Origin: Anaerolineae bacterium
GTDB taxonomy: Bacteria > Chloroflexota > Anaerolineae > 4572-78 > J111
Direction of reading: 5' to 3'
Length of the DNA: 64,000 nt
Assembly: GCA_023382535.1 (NCBI GenBank)
Contig: JAHDWA010000054.1
Coordinates: 1-64,000 of the forward strand
The notes under the pieces: generated by a model
What the model was told of the DNA's origin: nothing
What the model saw: the letters and a program-made list of their open reading frames with translations, nothing else
Databases searched by the model: none
In this document: positions 1 through 7,129 of the stretch, in pieces
How the letters are laid out: every line of letters begins with the position of its first letter
Numbering within the stretch: the first letter of the stretch is position 1
Position numbers and translations under genes: made by a program

Positions 1-50
1 AAATTGGCTCAACTTGGTCTCTCAGCCGTGGTCAACATTGCGCTGTAATA

Positions 51-1280
51 TTAGTCAGGCAGCGGAATGCGCGAGACGGTAAAGGGCAGCGCCGGTGTGC
101 CCTCCCGATTGTTAAACTGGGAGTTGGCAACCAACAGCGAGTCGTCGGCTTGGGCGATGGTGGTGGGGTACATGAGCGAAGGATCGGTAAAGGCTTCCCC
201 GGCCGTGCCCGTGCTGTAATCCTCAGACATCGTGACGGGCACAATTTCCCCAAAACTGTTGCGGGTGACATAAAGGGTGTTGCCGATCAGCAAGATGCCG
301 TCGCCAGCGGTCAGCTCGGCCCCGCCGGTATCAACCTGAATGATCTCCTGGCTGCCCGTATCAATCCGGAACAGGTTACCGGTGGGAGAGTGAATTGTCA
401 GCAGGTAGCGGCCATCGGGAGTAGCGGCGATACCGTTCAAATTGAAACCCTCACTGTACTGAATGGGGGTGCCGGTGAAATCGAGCCACGCTTCGGCTTC
501 TCCGCCTTCTGTGCCGCTAACCTTGAACAGGATAGGCCGGAACGAGTCGGTGAAATAGGCCGAACCATCTGGAGTCAGGGCGAGATCGTTGATAAAGGTC
601 TGCTCGACCTGGGGCGTGGTGTAGCTGGCAACCAGGCTGCCATCGGCGGTGTTGTAGACAAACATCTGGCCCGTCCCGCCCCCGGCGACCCACAAATTGC
701 CGTTGCCGTCAACTTTCGTGCCGATAGCTGTCGTGCGGCCATCGGTCCCGCCCTCGGAGAAAATACGCACCTCGCCGCTGGCTAAATCTCCTTCGTAGAG
801 TGTCCCGTCGGTGGTGCTGCCGACATAGAACTTGCCTGTGGCCGGGTTATAGGACACCCCTTCAGGAAAGACAGTCTCGCCGGGCAGCGCAAAGCTGGCC
901 GGCAGTGAAGAGTCAACGCCTGCGGCTGTTCCGGCGGCAGGGGTCTCCGCTGCGGCCGGCGCTTCCGCCGACGCGGTTCCTCCTGCAGGCGCGTTGGGAA
1001 TCCACAATTTCTGCCCAACTTCGATGACGTTGGGGTTGTTGATCACCGCAAAGCTGCTATCCGCTGCGGCCCTGGCGTTGGTCGCCTCGACGATAGTGGG
1101 ATAAGCCATGACATCGCCGTAAAATTTCTCGGCCAGTCTGCTTAACCAATCGTTGGCCTGCACCACATACTCCTGGCCCTCCTGTTCGGTTTGGGCCGGG
1201 GGCGCAGCCTGAGCTACGCTCAATGCGCCCATCAGCAGGCTGGCTGACAGGATAACCACAGTCAGGGTTTTGAATTTCAT
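51..1280 (-). CDS. Exported LysM and SMP-30/ScyD-like beta-propeller protein
   Basis: An exported protein of about 409 residues. The chosen ATG follows a good ribosome site (AGAAAGGAAAG); a longer in-frame ATG at 1403 has none and would precede the signal peptide. Residues 1-25 (MKFKTLTVV to AQA) form a signal peptide. A LysM-like domain follows at about 35-95 (YVVQANDWLSRLAEKFYG to GQKLWIPN), then an Ala-rich linker. The rest is a repeated beta-sheet region with NGNLWVAGG, LTPDGSAYFTD and ATPDGRYLL blades, as in SMP-30/gluconolactonase-like or ScyD/ScyE propellers. LysM suggests binding to cell-wall glycan. The propeller's substrate cannot be read from the sequence. The gene is transcribed alone. 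Confidence 0.8.
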   Translation of the reverse strand: MKFKTLTVVILSASLLMGALSVAQAAPPAQTEQEGQEYVVQANDWLSRLAEKFYGDVMAYPTIVEATNARAAADSSFAVINNPNVIEVGQKLWIPNAPAGGTASAEAPAAAETPAAGTAAGVDSSLPASFALPGETVFPEGVSYNPATGKFYVGSTTDGTLYEGDLASGEVRIFSEGGTDGRTTAIGTKVDGNGNLWVAGGGTGQMFVYNTADGSLVASYTTPQVEQTFINDLALTPDGSAYFTDSFRPILFKVSGTEGGEAEAWLDFTGTPIQYSEGFNLNGIAATPDGRYLLTIHSPTGNLFRIDTGSQEIIQVDTGGAELTAGDGILLIGNTLYVTRNSFGEIVPVTMSEDYSTGTAGEAFTDPSLMYPTTIAQADDSLLVANSQFNNREGTPALPFTVSRIPLPD

Positions 1281-1334
1281 TGTCTTTCCTTTCTCTAAAA
1301 AGAACGGCTTAATGGGGAAAATAGTTGTGGTTCT

Positions 1335-1363
1335 ATGGTAACATTTCGTTGGGGGTGCTTCAA
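1335..1363 (-). promoter_or_regulatory. Candidate sigma70 promoter for the LysM/propeller gene
   Basis: On the minus strand a TTGAAG -35 and a TACCAT -10 (extended by an upstream TG) are separated by 17 bases, about 55 bases before the chosen start codon. Both hexamers are imperfect. Confidence 0.35.
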
Positions 1364-1468
1364 TACTCAGGTTAGTGATATTTAAGCTAAAACTATCGCC
1401 CATGTGGGTGAGTTGTGGTTAAAAACCCCCTGCCGAGCTAGAGAAGCGGCCTGTCCTGTCCCACTCTT

Positions 1469-2389
1469 TCAGAACTTAACGTTTGTAAGTTCTTCTGACT
1501 TTTCCCAGAGTCTTTTTCTCAAGGCTTGATCGTAGGCTCTTTTTTGCGCCTTTGATATTTTCGGATGGCCCTGTATTTCACCAATGCCCGAAACGCCGAT
1601 ATACATTCCACCCTTAGCATGTGGATCTGTGGCCGCGTATAAAAGCGGCAGGATGCCCCGTTCCGCCGGCATTGAAAGCATCTCGTAAAAACGTAGCTGA
1701 AACCTTTGCCACGGATTTTTTTCGGTTTCGAGCCGGGTCTTTCGCAAGTTTGTCCTGGCAAAACCGGGATGGGCGCTCAGGGCTTTGGCGTCGAGACCGG
1801 CTGCCTTGAATTTCTCATCCAGCATCAGGCCCAGCATGAGGATCGCTAACTTGCTGTCGCCATAAGCCAGCCAGCGATTGTATTTTTCCGCTGTGGGCGG
1901 GTTAGCCAGGTCCAATTTGCCCAATTTTTCGGCGGCGCTTGAGGTGGTGACCACTCTTGCGCCCGGTGTTTTTTTGATCAAAGGCATCAGATATCCAATC
2001 AGGGCGAAATGCCCGTAATAGTTCACGCCCATGTGCAGTTCGATGTTATCCCTGGTTTTGCCATAGGGCACGGCCATGATCCCGCCGTTGCACATGATGA
2101 TATCCAGCCGGTCATAACGAGTTAGCACCGTTTCTCCGCACGCTTTTACCGACTGCAAATCGCCCAAATCCAGTTTGACGATGTCCAGGTTTGCTTGGGG
2201 ATAAAGCTTTAAGATTTCATGTCTGGCCTTTTCGGCCTTCTCCAGATTTCGGCAAGCCATAATGACCTGGGCATGCTTTTGGGCGAATGCCCTGGTCAGG
2301 TGAAAACCCAGGCCGTCATTCGCGCCGGTAATGAGCACAGTTTTGCCGGCCTGATCCGGCATGTCGTCAAGGGTCCAATTTTTCTTCAT
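1469..2389 (-). CDS. SDR-family NAD(P)-dependent oxidoreductase
   Basis: A short-chain dehydrogenase/reductase of about 306 residues, in the retinol-dehydrogenase/WWOX-like size class. The nucleotide-binding TGANDGLG is at residues 21-28. A variant NGG stands where NNAG is usual (101-103). Catalytic Ser lies at about 150 and YGDSK (Tyr176, Lys180) follows. The start has a strong GAGGAG ribosome site; an in-frame ATG at 2428 lies inside a CACAGAG-type repeat. The tetR gene lies immediately upstream on the same strand, with an operator-like site between the two, so the SDR is the likely regulatory target. The substrate is not predictable. Confidence 0.88.
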   Translation of the reverse strand: MKKNWTLDDMPDQAGKTVLITGANDGLGFHLTRAFAQKHAQVIMACRNLEKAEKARHEILKLYPQANLDIVKLDLGDLQSVKACGETVLTRYDRLDIIMCNGGIMAVPYGKTRDNIELHMGVNYYGHFALIGYLMPLIKKTPGARVVTTSSAAEKLGKLDLANPPTAEKYNRWLAYGDSKLAILMLGLMLDEKFKAAGLDAKALSAHPGFARTNLRKTRLETEKNPWQRFQLRFYEMLSMPAERGILPLLYAATDPHAKGGMYIGVSGIGEIQGHPKISKAQKRAYDQALRKRLWEKSEELTNVKF

Positions 2390-2399
2390 CGTTTGACTC

Positions 2400-2530
2400 C
2401 TCGTAAATAGTTTGAAACACAGAGCCACACAGAGTCAGCACAGAGGGTCACAGAGTTTTTAAAGGCTTCTCATTATGTTTCGCGTCTGTGTCTTTTTCGT
2501 TCTCTCCGTGTTCCGCTTTTCATTCTTGTG
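2400..2530. repeat. CACAGAG-type intergenic repeat
   Basis: A stretch with repeated CACAGAG/ACAGAG words (from about 2417), then their complement style (CTCTCCGTG) toward 2515. It is non-coding and resembles the low-complexity spacer repeats at 3300-3400. No function is visible. Confidence 0.5.
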
Positions 2531-2545
2531 GGGTGAGTGATTCTG

Positions 2546-2562
2546 GATTGAACGCTCACTCT
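2546..2562. promoter_or_regulatory. TetR operator-like site, copy 2
   Basis: GATTGAACGCTCACTCT differs by one base from the 17-base site at 3159-3175 on the other side of the tetR gene. The core TGAACGCTCA is an imperfect palindrome (8 of 10 bases). It lies between tetR and the SDR gene and is a plausible binding site of that TetR protein upstream of the SDR gene. Confidence 0.55.
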
Positions 2563-2578
2563 ATCAGAAATAAAAAAA

Positions 2579-3148
2579 TTAAGCTTGCAGCGCGCGACAG
2601 CTCGCTTCGGCAATTTCGTCCAACATGGCTTCGTCAAGCTGGATAACACCGGCGATTTGTAACTTGGCCAGGGATTTGGCCACATCAACGGTTAAGGCAT
2701 AGATCACATCAAAGGGCAGATTTTTAATCAACCCTTTTTCGATATCTGTGCGGATGGCCTCGATAAGCGGCGCGAGATTTTCATCAGCTTCGATGCTTTG
2801 AGTGTAATGGGCATACGCCGAATTTTTATACTGCTCCAGAAATGAGGCGTGTTTGGGGTGGGCCACAAAATAACGGAAGGTGCTGAGCCAGATCCTTTTG
2901 AGCCGTTCCCACCACTCCTGGGAGAGGGGATCATCGGCCAATAATGCCTCGGTATATTGGCGCAGGATGAGCTGATACAACGAATGAATAATCTCGTTTT
3001 TGCTTTCGAAATAGTGGTAAATAATGCCGGGGCTTGAGTTTGCCTGCCGGGCGATGAGAGCAATCGTCGTATTGAGCAAGCCGTGTTCCGGGATCAGATC
3101 AAGGGTGGCTTGCAAGATAACGGCTCGGCGGTCAGTTAATGGGGCCAT
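2579..3148 (-). CDS. TetR/AcrR-family transcriptional regulator
   Basis: A repressor of about 189 residues. The N-terminal HTH (RRAVILQATLDLI to IIYHYFESKNEII) ends with the characteristic YHYFESK of TetR proteins. The remaining helical part is the ligand-binding and dimerisation domain. Neither ATG at 3148 nor ATG at 3172 has a ribosome site. The latter lies inside the operator and only about 10 bases from the predicted transcript start, so translation may be nearly leaderless. Matched operator-like sites on both sides suggest autoregulation plus control of the downstream SDR gene. The inducer is unknown. Confidence 0.85.
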   Translation of the reverse strand: MAPLTDRRAVILQATLDLIPEHGLLNTTIALIARQANSSPGIIYHYFESKNEIIHSLYQLILRQYTEALLADDPLSQEWWERLKRIWLSTFRYFVAHPKHASFLEQYKNSAYAHYTQSIEADENLAPLIEAIRTDIEKGLIKNLPFDVIYALTVDVAKSLAKLQIAGVIQLDEAMLDEIAEASCRALQA

Positions 3149-3158
3149 AAAAAAAATA

Positions 3159-3175
3159 GATTGAACGCTCATTCT
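3159..3175. promoter_or_regulatory. TetR operator-like site, copy 1
   Basis: GATTGAACGCTCATTCT overlaps the 5' end of tetR and lies just downstream of its -10 element, a position where a bound repressor would block transcription. It matches the 2546-2562 site at 16 of 17 bases. Confidence 0.6.
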
Positions 3176-3188
3176 AGTGAGGAGAACT

Positions 3189-3217
3189 ATATTATCACAC
3201 TTGTTTGCGATTGTCAA
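3189..3217 (-). promoter_or_regulatory. Sigma70 promoter of tetR
   Basis: A consensus TTGACA -35 (3212-3217), a 17-base spacer and a TAATAT -10 (3189-3194) on the minus strand. The predicted start is near 3182, so the operator at 3159-3175 falls just inside the transcript. Confidence 0.75.
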
Positions 3218-3655
3218 CGGTTTTTCAAAAAGTAATCGCTTCAAGCGTGCTGGCCCACCCGCCGAGTTGGCTGCGAGGCGATTGGCGGGGAGCATTACGC
3301 AGAGTTTCACGGAGAAGACGCAGAGAGCCGCAGAGCAAATCTTGTTTTTCTCTGTGCATCTCAGTGTTGCCTCTGTGTCTCTCTGTGAGCTGACTCCTGC
3401 CGCGAATTGACCCACAGGGGGCTTTGCTTAAATTCAAGACTGCTACGGAAAGCCTGTTCGAAACGGGCTGGCTTGCTGTCGAGTCGGCTTCGAGCCGACT
3501 TCTGGTATCAGCCGGGGAATTCATTCCCTGGCCCCTAGCCTCGAATTGAAATTCAAGGCTGCTACGGAAAGCCCGTTCGAAACGGGCTGGCTTATCCGTC
3601 AAGCCGCCAGTAGCCGACCTGCAAATATCAAGTGAAGTACCCTTCGACTTGCTGA
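3218..3655. other. Gene-free stretch with repeats and hairpins
   Basis: No credible gene. About 3300-3400 holds CAGAG/CTCTGTG-type repeats that are partly inverted. About 3430-3593 is a hairpin array (separate entry). The rest, to the small ORF at 3656, shows nothing recognisable. Confidence 0.6.
3430..3593. repeat. Hairpin array with a 45-base direct repeat
   Basis: Two 45-base copies at 3430-3474 and 3549-3593 differ at two positions, and each carries the GCCCG/CGGGC hairpin with a TTCGAAA centre. Between them lie hairpins at 3482-3500 (8 bp stem, TCG loop), 3511-3532 (10 bp stem, one mismatch, TC loop, preceded by TATCAG) and 3538-3559 (centre TTGAAA, one mismatch). Stem sequences differ while centres and the TATCAG linker recur, as in the arrays beside the Y1 transposase at 6.4-7.1 kb. 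Confidence 0.7.
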
Positions 3656-3856
3656 TTAGAGGCCCATTGCCTTCTTTGCTGTCTCACTCGCAACATCAAC
3701 CAAGATCTCTCGAAACATACCTAAAGCCTGACCACCTGCTTTAGCTAGAAATTTTCTAACCCTGATAGCTGCTACTTCTGTCTTTGGTGTTTCCTGGGTC
3801 AATTCTCTGATACTCTGTTTTAGGATGGCTTTTTCTTCACATCTCTCAACACTCAC
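3656..3856 (-). pseudogene. Small ORF after nrdJ, probably a 3' gene remnant
   Basis: An open frame of 66 codons starts at a GTG overlapping the nrdJ stop region and ends at 3656. The translation is charged and helical, ending FREILVDVASETAKKAMGL, and looks like real protein sequence. The lack of an independent start or ribosome site suggests the C-terminal end of a larger gene left beside nrdJ. It borders the hairpin array on its 3' side. I do not recognise a family. It could also be a genuine small protein coupled to nrdJ. Confidence 0.4.
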
Positions 3857-6395
3857 TATACCCGCACTCGTAGCACTTCTTGCACCCCTCCACGTGCAGC
3901 AGGGTGGCTGAGCCGCAGCTTGGGCAGTAGTCGCCCTTGAGCGGCAGGTTGAGCTGGGTCGCCTCATCCTCCGGCAGGCCGGGCAGTTCGCCGGTGGCGT
4001 TGAAGCCGGAGTGCTCGGCCAGCACCTGGCCGACGGCGTCGGGCAGGCTCATGACCCGGTTCTTGCCAAATCCCTGCGCCCGGCCGGAGCCGATGCCGCG
4101 CAGTTGGGCCACGATGTCCTGGACCCGCTCCTGTGGTGATAACGGGCTGGGCATGCGCAGGATCAGGCTGATCAGCCGGCCCAGGCCCTCGGCGTCGGCG
4201 GCGACATCGCTGCCGGCCTTGCCGACATTGATGAAAACCTCGAACGGTTCGCTGTTGCCGCCGCCGTTGGCGTTGACGGTGATGTAAGCTGTGCCAATCG
4301 GCGTGTTTTTGCGGTAGGTGTTGCCGTGCAGCGTCGCCGGGCGGGAGCGCCACTTGATCTCCGGCGCTTTGGGTTTCGGCGCTTCCGCCTGCTTATCCTC
4401 TTCCTTCAAATTGAGCACCTGCACGTCGCGCGAGCCGTCGCGGTAGATCGTGCCGCCCTTGCAGCCCAGTTCATACATCAGTTCGTACAACTGGCGGGTC
4501 TGCTCGACGGTGTAATTGTTGGGCGTGTTGCAGGTCTTGCTGATGCTGGAGTCAACCCAACGCTGGATGGCCGCCTGCACCCGCACATGGTCCTCCGGCT
4601 GCAAATCCATGGCCGTGACAAAGTAGGGCGGCAGGCTTTCGCCGGGATGCTGGCTCAGCCACTCCTCGTACACGCCGACCCGCTCCTCGTGGACGCCCAT
4701 GCGCCCCTTGCGGTTAAAGCTCCAGAAGTAGAACGGCTCGATGCCGGTCGAGGTGTTGACCATCGTCCCGGTCGTCCCGGTTGGGGCCTGGGTCAGCAGG
4801 GTCACATTGCGGATGCCCTTCTCGGCGATGGCCTCCCGGACCTCCGCCGGCATGCCCTGCATAAAGCCGCTCTGCAAAAACTTCTCCGCATCGAACATGG
4901 GGAACGCGCCCTTTTCGGCGGCGTGGTCGGCCGAGGCCAGGTAGGCTTCGCTGGCGATAAAGCGGTACAGCTTGTCCAAAAACTCGACGCTTTCGGCGCT
5001 GCCATAACGGATTTTAAGGCGGATCATCATCTCGGCCAGGCCCATCGTCCCCAGGCCGACCCGCCGCTCGCCGAGCTGCTGCTTCTCGTTTTCGGGGAAG
5101 AAGTAGGGCGTGGCGTCAATCACGTTGTCCAGGAAGCGCACGGCGTAGCGCACCGCCTGGCCCAGCTTGTCCCAGGCCACCTCGCCGTTGCCGACAAAGC
5201 GGGCCAAATTGAGCGCGCCCAGGTTGCAGACGCCCCAGCCAGGCAGGCCCTGCTCGCCGCAGGGATTGGTGCAGAGGATCGGCGCGTAGTACCAGGAGTT
5301 GCTCATCTTGTTGTAACGCTCGACAAAAAAGACGCCCGGCTCGGCGCTGGCCCAGGCGCTCTCGATGATCGTGTTCCAAATTTCGCGCGCTTTGACCGTC
5401 TTGTGGACCACCACCGGCTTGCCGGCGGCTCGCCAGGCGGCCAGATCGCCGTTCCAGGTTTCGTCGTAATCGCCGTGGCCGGTGTCGGGGAAGACGAGCT
5501 GCCACTCGCCGTCGGCCTTGACCGCGTCCATAAAATCGTCGGTGATGCCGACGCTGATGTTGGCGTTGGTAATCCGGCCCATCTTGCGCTTGCTGTTGAT
5601 AAATTCCAGCACGTCGGGATGCCAGATATTCATAATCAGCATCAACGCCCCGCGCCGGCTGCCACCCTGCTCGATCAGCCCGGTCACAAAGCTGTACAAT
5701 TCGCCCCATGAGACCGCCCCGCTGGAGCGGCCGTTGACCCCCTTGACATAGGCGTGATGTGGCCGCAGGCTGGAAATGTTGATACCCACCCCGCCGCCGC
5801 GCGACATGATTTCGGTCATCTGGGTCAAAGTATCCATGATCCCGCCCCGGCTGTCTCTGGGGCTGGGGATGACATAGCAGTTATAGAAGGTCAGGTTTTG
5901 ATCCGTACCGGCGGCGGTCAGAATCCGCCCGCCGGGGACAAAGCGCCAGTCGTCCAGCAGCCAGCGGAACTTCTCCTGCCATTCGGCCTGCTTCTCCGGC
6001 GTTTCAATTTCGGCCAGCCCCCGCGCCACCCGGTCGAGCATATGCGCGGGGTGGGTTTCCAGCGGCTTGTCAACGTGCTCCAGCGCCCGCTCGACGGTTT
6101 CGCCATCGCGCAGTTGGATGGTGGCCTCCCTGCCGTTCAGCGCCGTGATCGTGCCGATCTCGCGCTGGCCCGTCTCCAGGTTGACCGCCACAATGACCGT
6201 ATCGCCCACCTTGACCGTTTCTTTTTTACCGTCCTTAAGGGCGTAGCGGTCGAGGAAAATTTTCTCGCCCAGGGCGTGCAGGGCGCTGGAGGCCAGGGTC
6301 GGGGTTTCGTGAACAAAACGGCCCGCGCCGTTGATTTTGTGACCGTTGCCTTCGGCAACAGATTGTTGAGATTGTTTGGCATGTTTGAGGGTCAT
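3846..6395 (-). CDS. nrdJ: Adenosylcobalamin-dependent (class II) ribonucleotide reductase
   Basis: An enzyme of 849 residues that reduces ribonucleotides to deoxyribonucleotides using adenosylcobalamin and a thiyl radical. Active-site landmarks are Cys173 (YNCYV), NPCGEQ at 377-382 with thiyl Cys379 and catalytic Glu381, Cys390 (WGVCNLG), and the APTGTTGTM phosphate-binding loop. The C-terminus has a CPSC...CKKC zinc-finger-like part ending in the CGYSEC redox pair. Residues about 57-110 form a small beta-rich insert (VGDTVIVAVNLETG) before the N-terminal helical region. The ATG at 6395 has a clear AAGGAG site. The ATG at 6434 has none and lies in a hairpin repeat. nrdR lies upstream on the same strand, separated by an M24 gene and a transposase. 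Confidence 0.95.
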   Translation of the reverse strand: MTLKHAKQSQQSVAEGNGHKINGAGRFVHETPTLASSALHALGEKIFLDRYALKDGKKETVKVGDTVIVAVNLETGQREIGTITALNGREATIQLRDGETVERALEHVDKPLETHPAHMLDRVARGLAEIETPEKQAEWQEKFRWLLDDWRFVPGGRILTAAGTDQNLTFYNCYVIPSPRDSRGGIMDTLTQMTEIMSRGGGVGINISSLRPHHAYVKGVNGRSSGAVSWGELYSFVTGLIEQGGSRRGALMLIMNIWHPDVLEFINSKRKMGRITNANISVGITDDFMDAVKADGEWQLVFPDTGHGDYDETWNGDLAAWRAAGKPVVVHKTVKAREIWNTIIESAWASAEPGVFFVERYNKMSNSWYYAPILCTNPCGEQGLPGWGVCNLGALNLARFVGNGEVAWDKLGQAVRYAVRFLDNVIDATPYFFPENEKQQLGERRVGLGTMGLAEMMIRLKIRYGSAESVEFLDKLYRFIASEAYLASADHAAEKGAFPMFDAEKFLQSGFMQGMPAEVREAIAEKGIRNVTLLTQAPTGTTGTMVNTSTGIEPFYFWSFNRKGRMGVHEERVGVYEEWLSQHPGESLPPYFVTAMDLQPEDHVRVQAAIQRWVDSSISKTCNTPNNYTVEQTRQLYELMYELGCKGGTIYRDGSRDVQVLNLKEEDKQAEAPKPKAPEIKWRSRPATLHGNTYRKNTPIGTAYITVNANGGGNSEPFEVFINVGKAGSDVAADAEGLGRLISLILRMPSPLSPQERVQDIVAQLRGIGSGRAQGFGKNRVMSLPDAVGQVLAEHSGFNATGELPGLPEDEATQLNLPLKGDYCPSCGSATLLHVEGCKKCYECGYSEC

Positions 6396-6429
6396 ACGGT
6401 GACTCCTTATCTTTAATTTAGCTTCTTCT

Positions 6430-6541
6430 GCCATCGAATGAATTCGACGGCTGATATGGGAAACGTGTTGGAAACACGTTGGATGATCAATCCAAGGACG
6501 TTAGCGCACTTTTTGTATCAGGCAATGATTTCAATCATTGC
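6430..6541. repeat. Hairpin array between the Y1 transposase and nrdJ
   Basis: Four hairpins. 6430-6451 has a GA loop and is followed by CTGATA. 6462-6480 has a perfect 8 bp stem with a GGA loop. 6479-6495 has arms TTGGAT/ATCCAA. 6522-6541 has a perfect 9 bp stem with a TC loop and is preceded by TATCAG at 6516-6521. The arms differ between units but pair perfectly or nearly so. The array occupies the space where an nrdJ promoter would be expected. Confidence 0.7.
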
Positions 6542-6545
6542 TCAA

Positions 6546-7055
6546 TTAAAAGGGCGGCTCCCCCCATACCTCATAATTCGCCCTCTCTTCAGCCAAAACC
6601 GAGGGCACTGGCCCGGGGGTAAGACCAATATCATCCGGTCCCTCATCAAATTCAGCATAACGTTCTAGCCACCCATTGAACGTTTGCTCTTGATGATGCG
6701 CCTTCTGATTTTTTACGTACGCTTCTGCCTTTGGTTTTTGGCTTTCCCCTAGAGTCAAAGCGCCATAGCCACGCTGCCAGACGAAGGCATGATCGAGTCC
6801 GCCCGCATGGTTTAAATCGTGCGAGCTGGCTCCTTTTAGATGTTTGGCCACGTCAGCACCAGCATGTTTTGGCGGAATCGAAGCGACTAAATGGAGGTGG
6901 TCGTACCAGCCATTGATAGCGTAAACATATACCCCCAATTCAGCGGCTTTGTTGACAATATAAGCATACAGTCGTTTTTCAATCTCCGGCTGAATGAGAT
7001 GTTCACGATTTTTGGTAGCCCATACTAAATGATAATAGAGTCGCCAAAAGGCCAT
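6546..7055 (-). mobile_element. IS200/IS605-type Y1 (REP-associated) transposase
   Basis: A single-strand transposase of the HUH Y1 class, 169 residues. The HUH motif His53-Leu-His55 lies in YDHLHLVASI. The nucleophile is Tyr113 (EAYVKNQ), followed by the family's HH...F tail (NQKAHHQEQTF). The length is near that of TnpA and RAYT proteins, and the C-terminal extension (about 40 residues) is acidic. The ribosome site TAGGAAAG lies next to a hairpin at 7066-7083. There is no tnpB, and hairpin arrays on both sides fit a REP-associated domesticated transposase better than a mobile IS200. It lies between the M24 gene and nrdJ. Confidence 0.88.
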
Positions 7056-7065
7056 AAGCTTTCCT

Positions 7066-7116
7066 AACCCGTTTCAACGGGTTTTCTATATCAGCGGGGC
7101 GTTTCAACGCCTCGCT
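7066..7116. repeat. Hairpin pair upstream of the Y1 transposase
   Basis: Hairpin 7066-7083 has arms AACCCGTT/AACGGGTT and a TC loop. Hairpin 7093-7116 has an 11 bp stem with one G:T pair and the same TC loop. TATCAG at 7089-7094 abuts the second. Both have the GTTTCAAC centre. Confidence 0.7.
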
Positions 7117-7129
7117 CGCTCGTTCAAAA

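Noticed and set aside
3430..3593. CRISPR array
   Set aside because: Only two direct repeats, with hairpins between them rather than unique spacers, and no cas genes.
4326..5711. 461-codon plus-strand ORF opposite nrdJ
   Set aside because: It is the antisense shadow of a conserved enzyme gene in GC-rich DNA; no ribosome site and no recognisable domain.
6546..7055. Complete IS605 element with tnpB
   Set aside because: No TnpB-like ORF on either side; only the Y1 protein and hairpin arrays are present.
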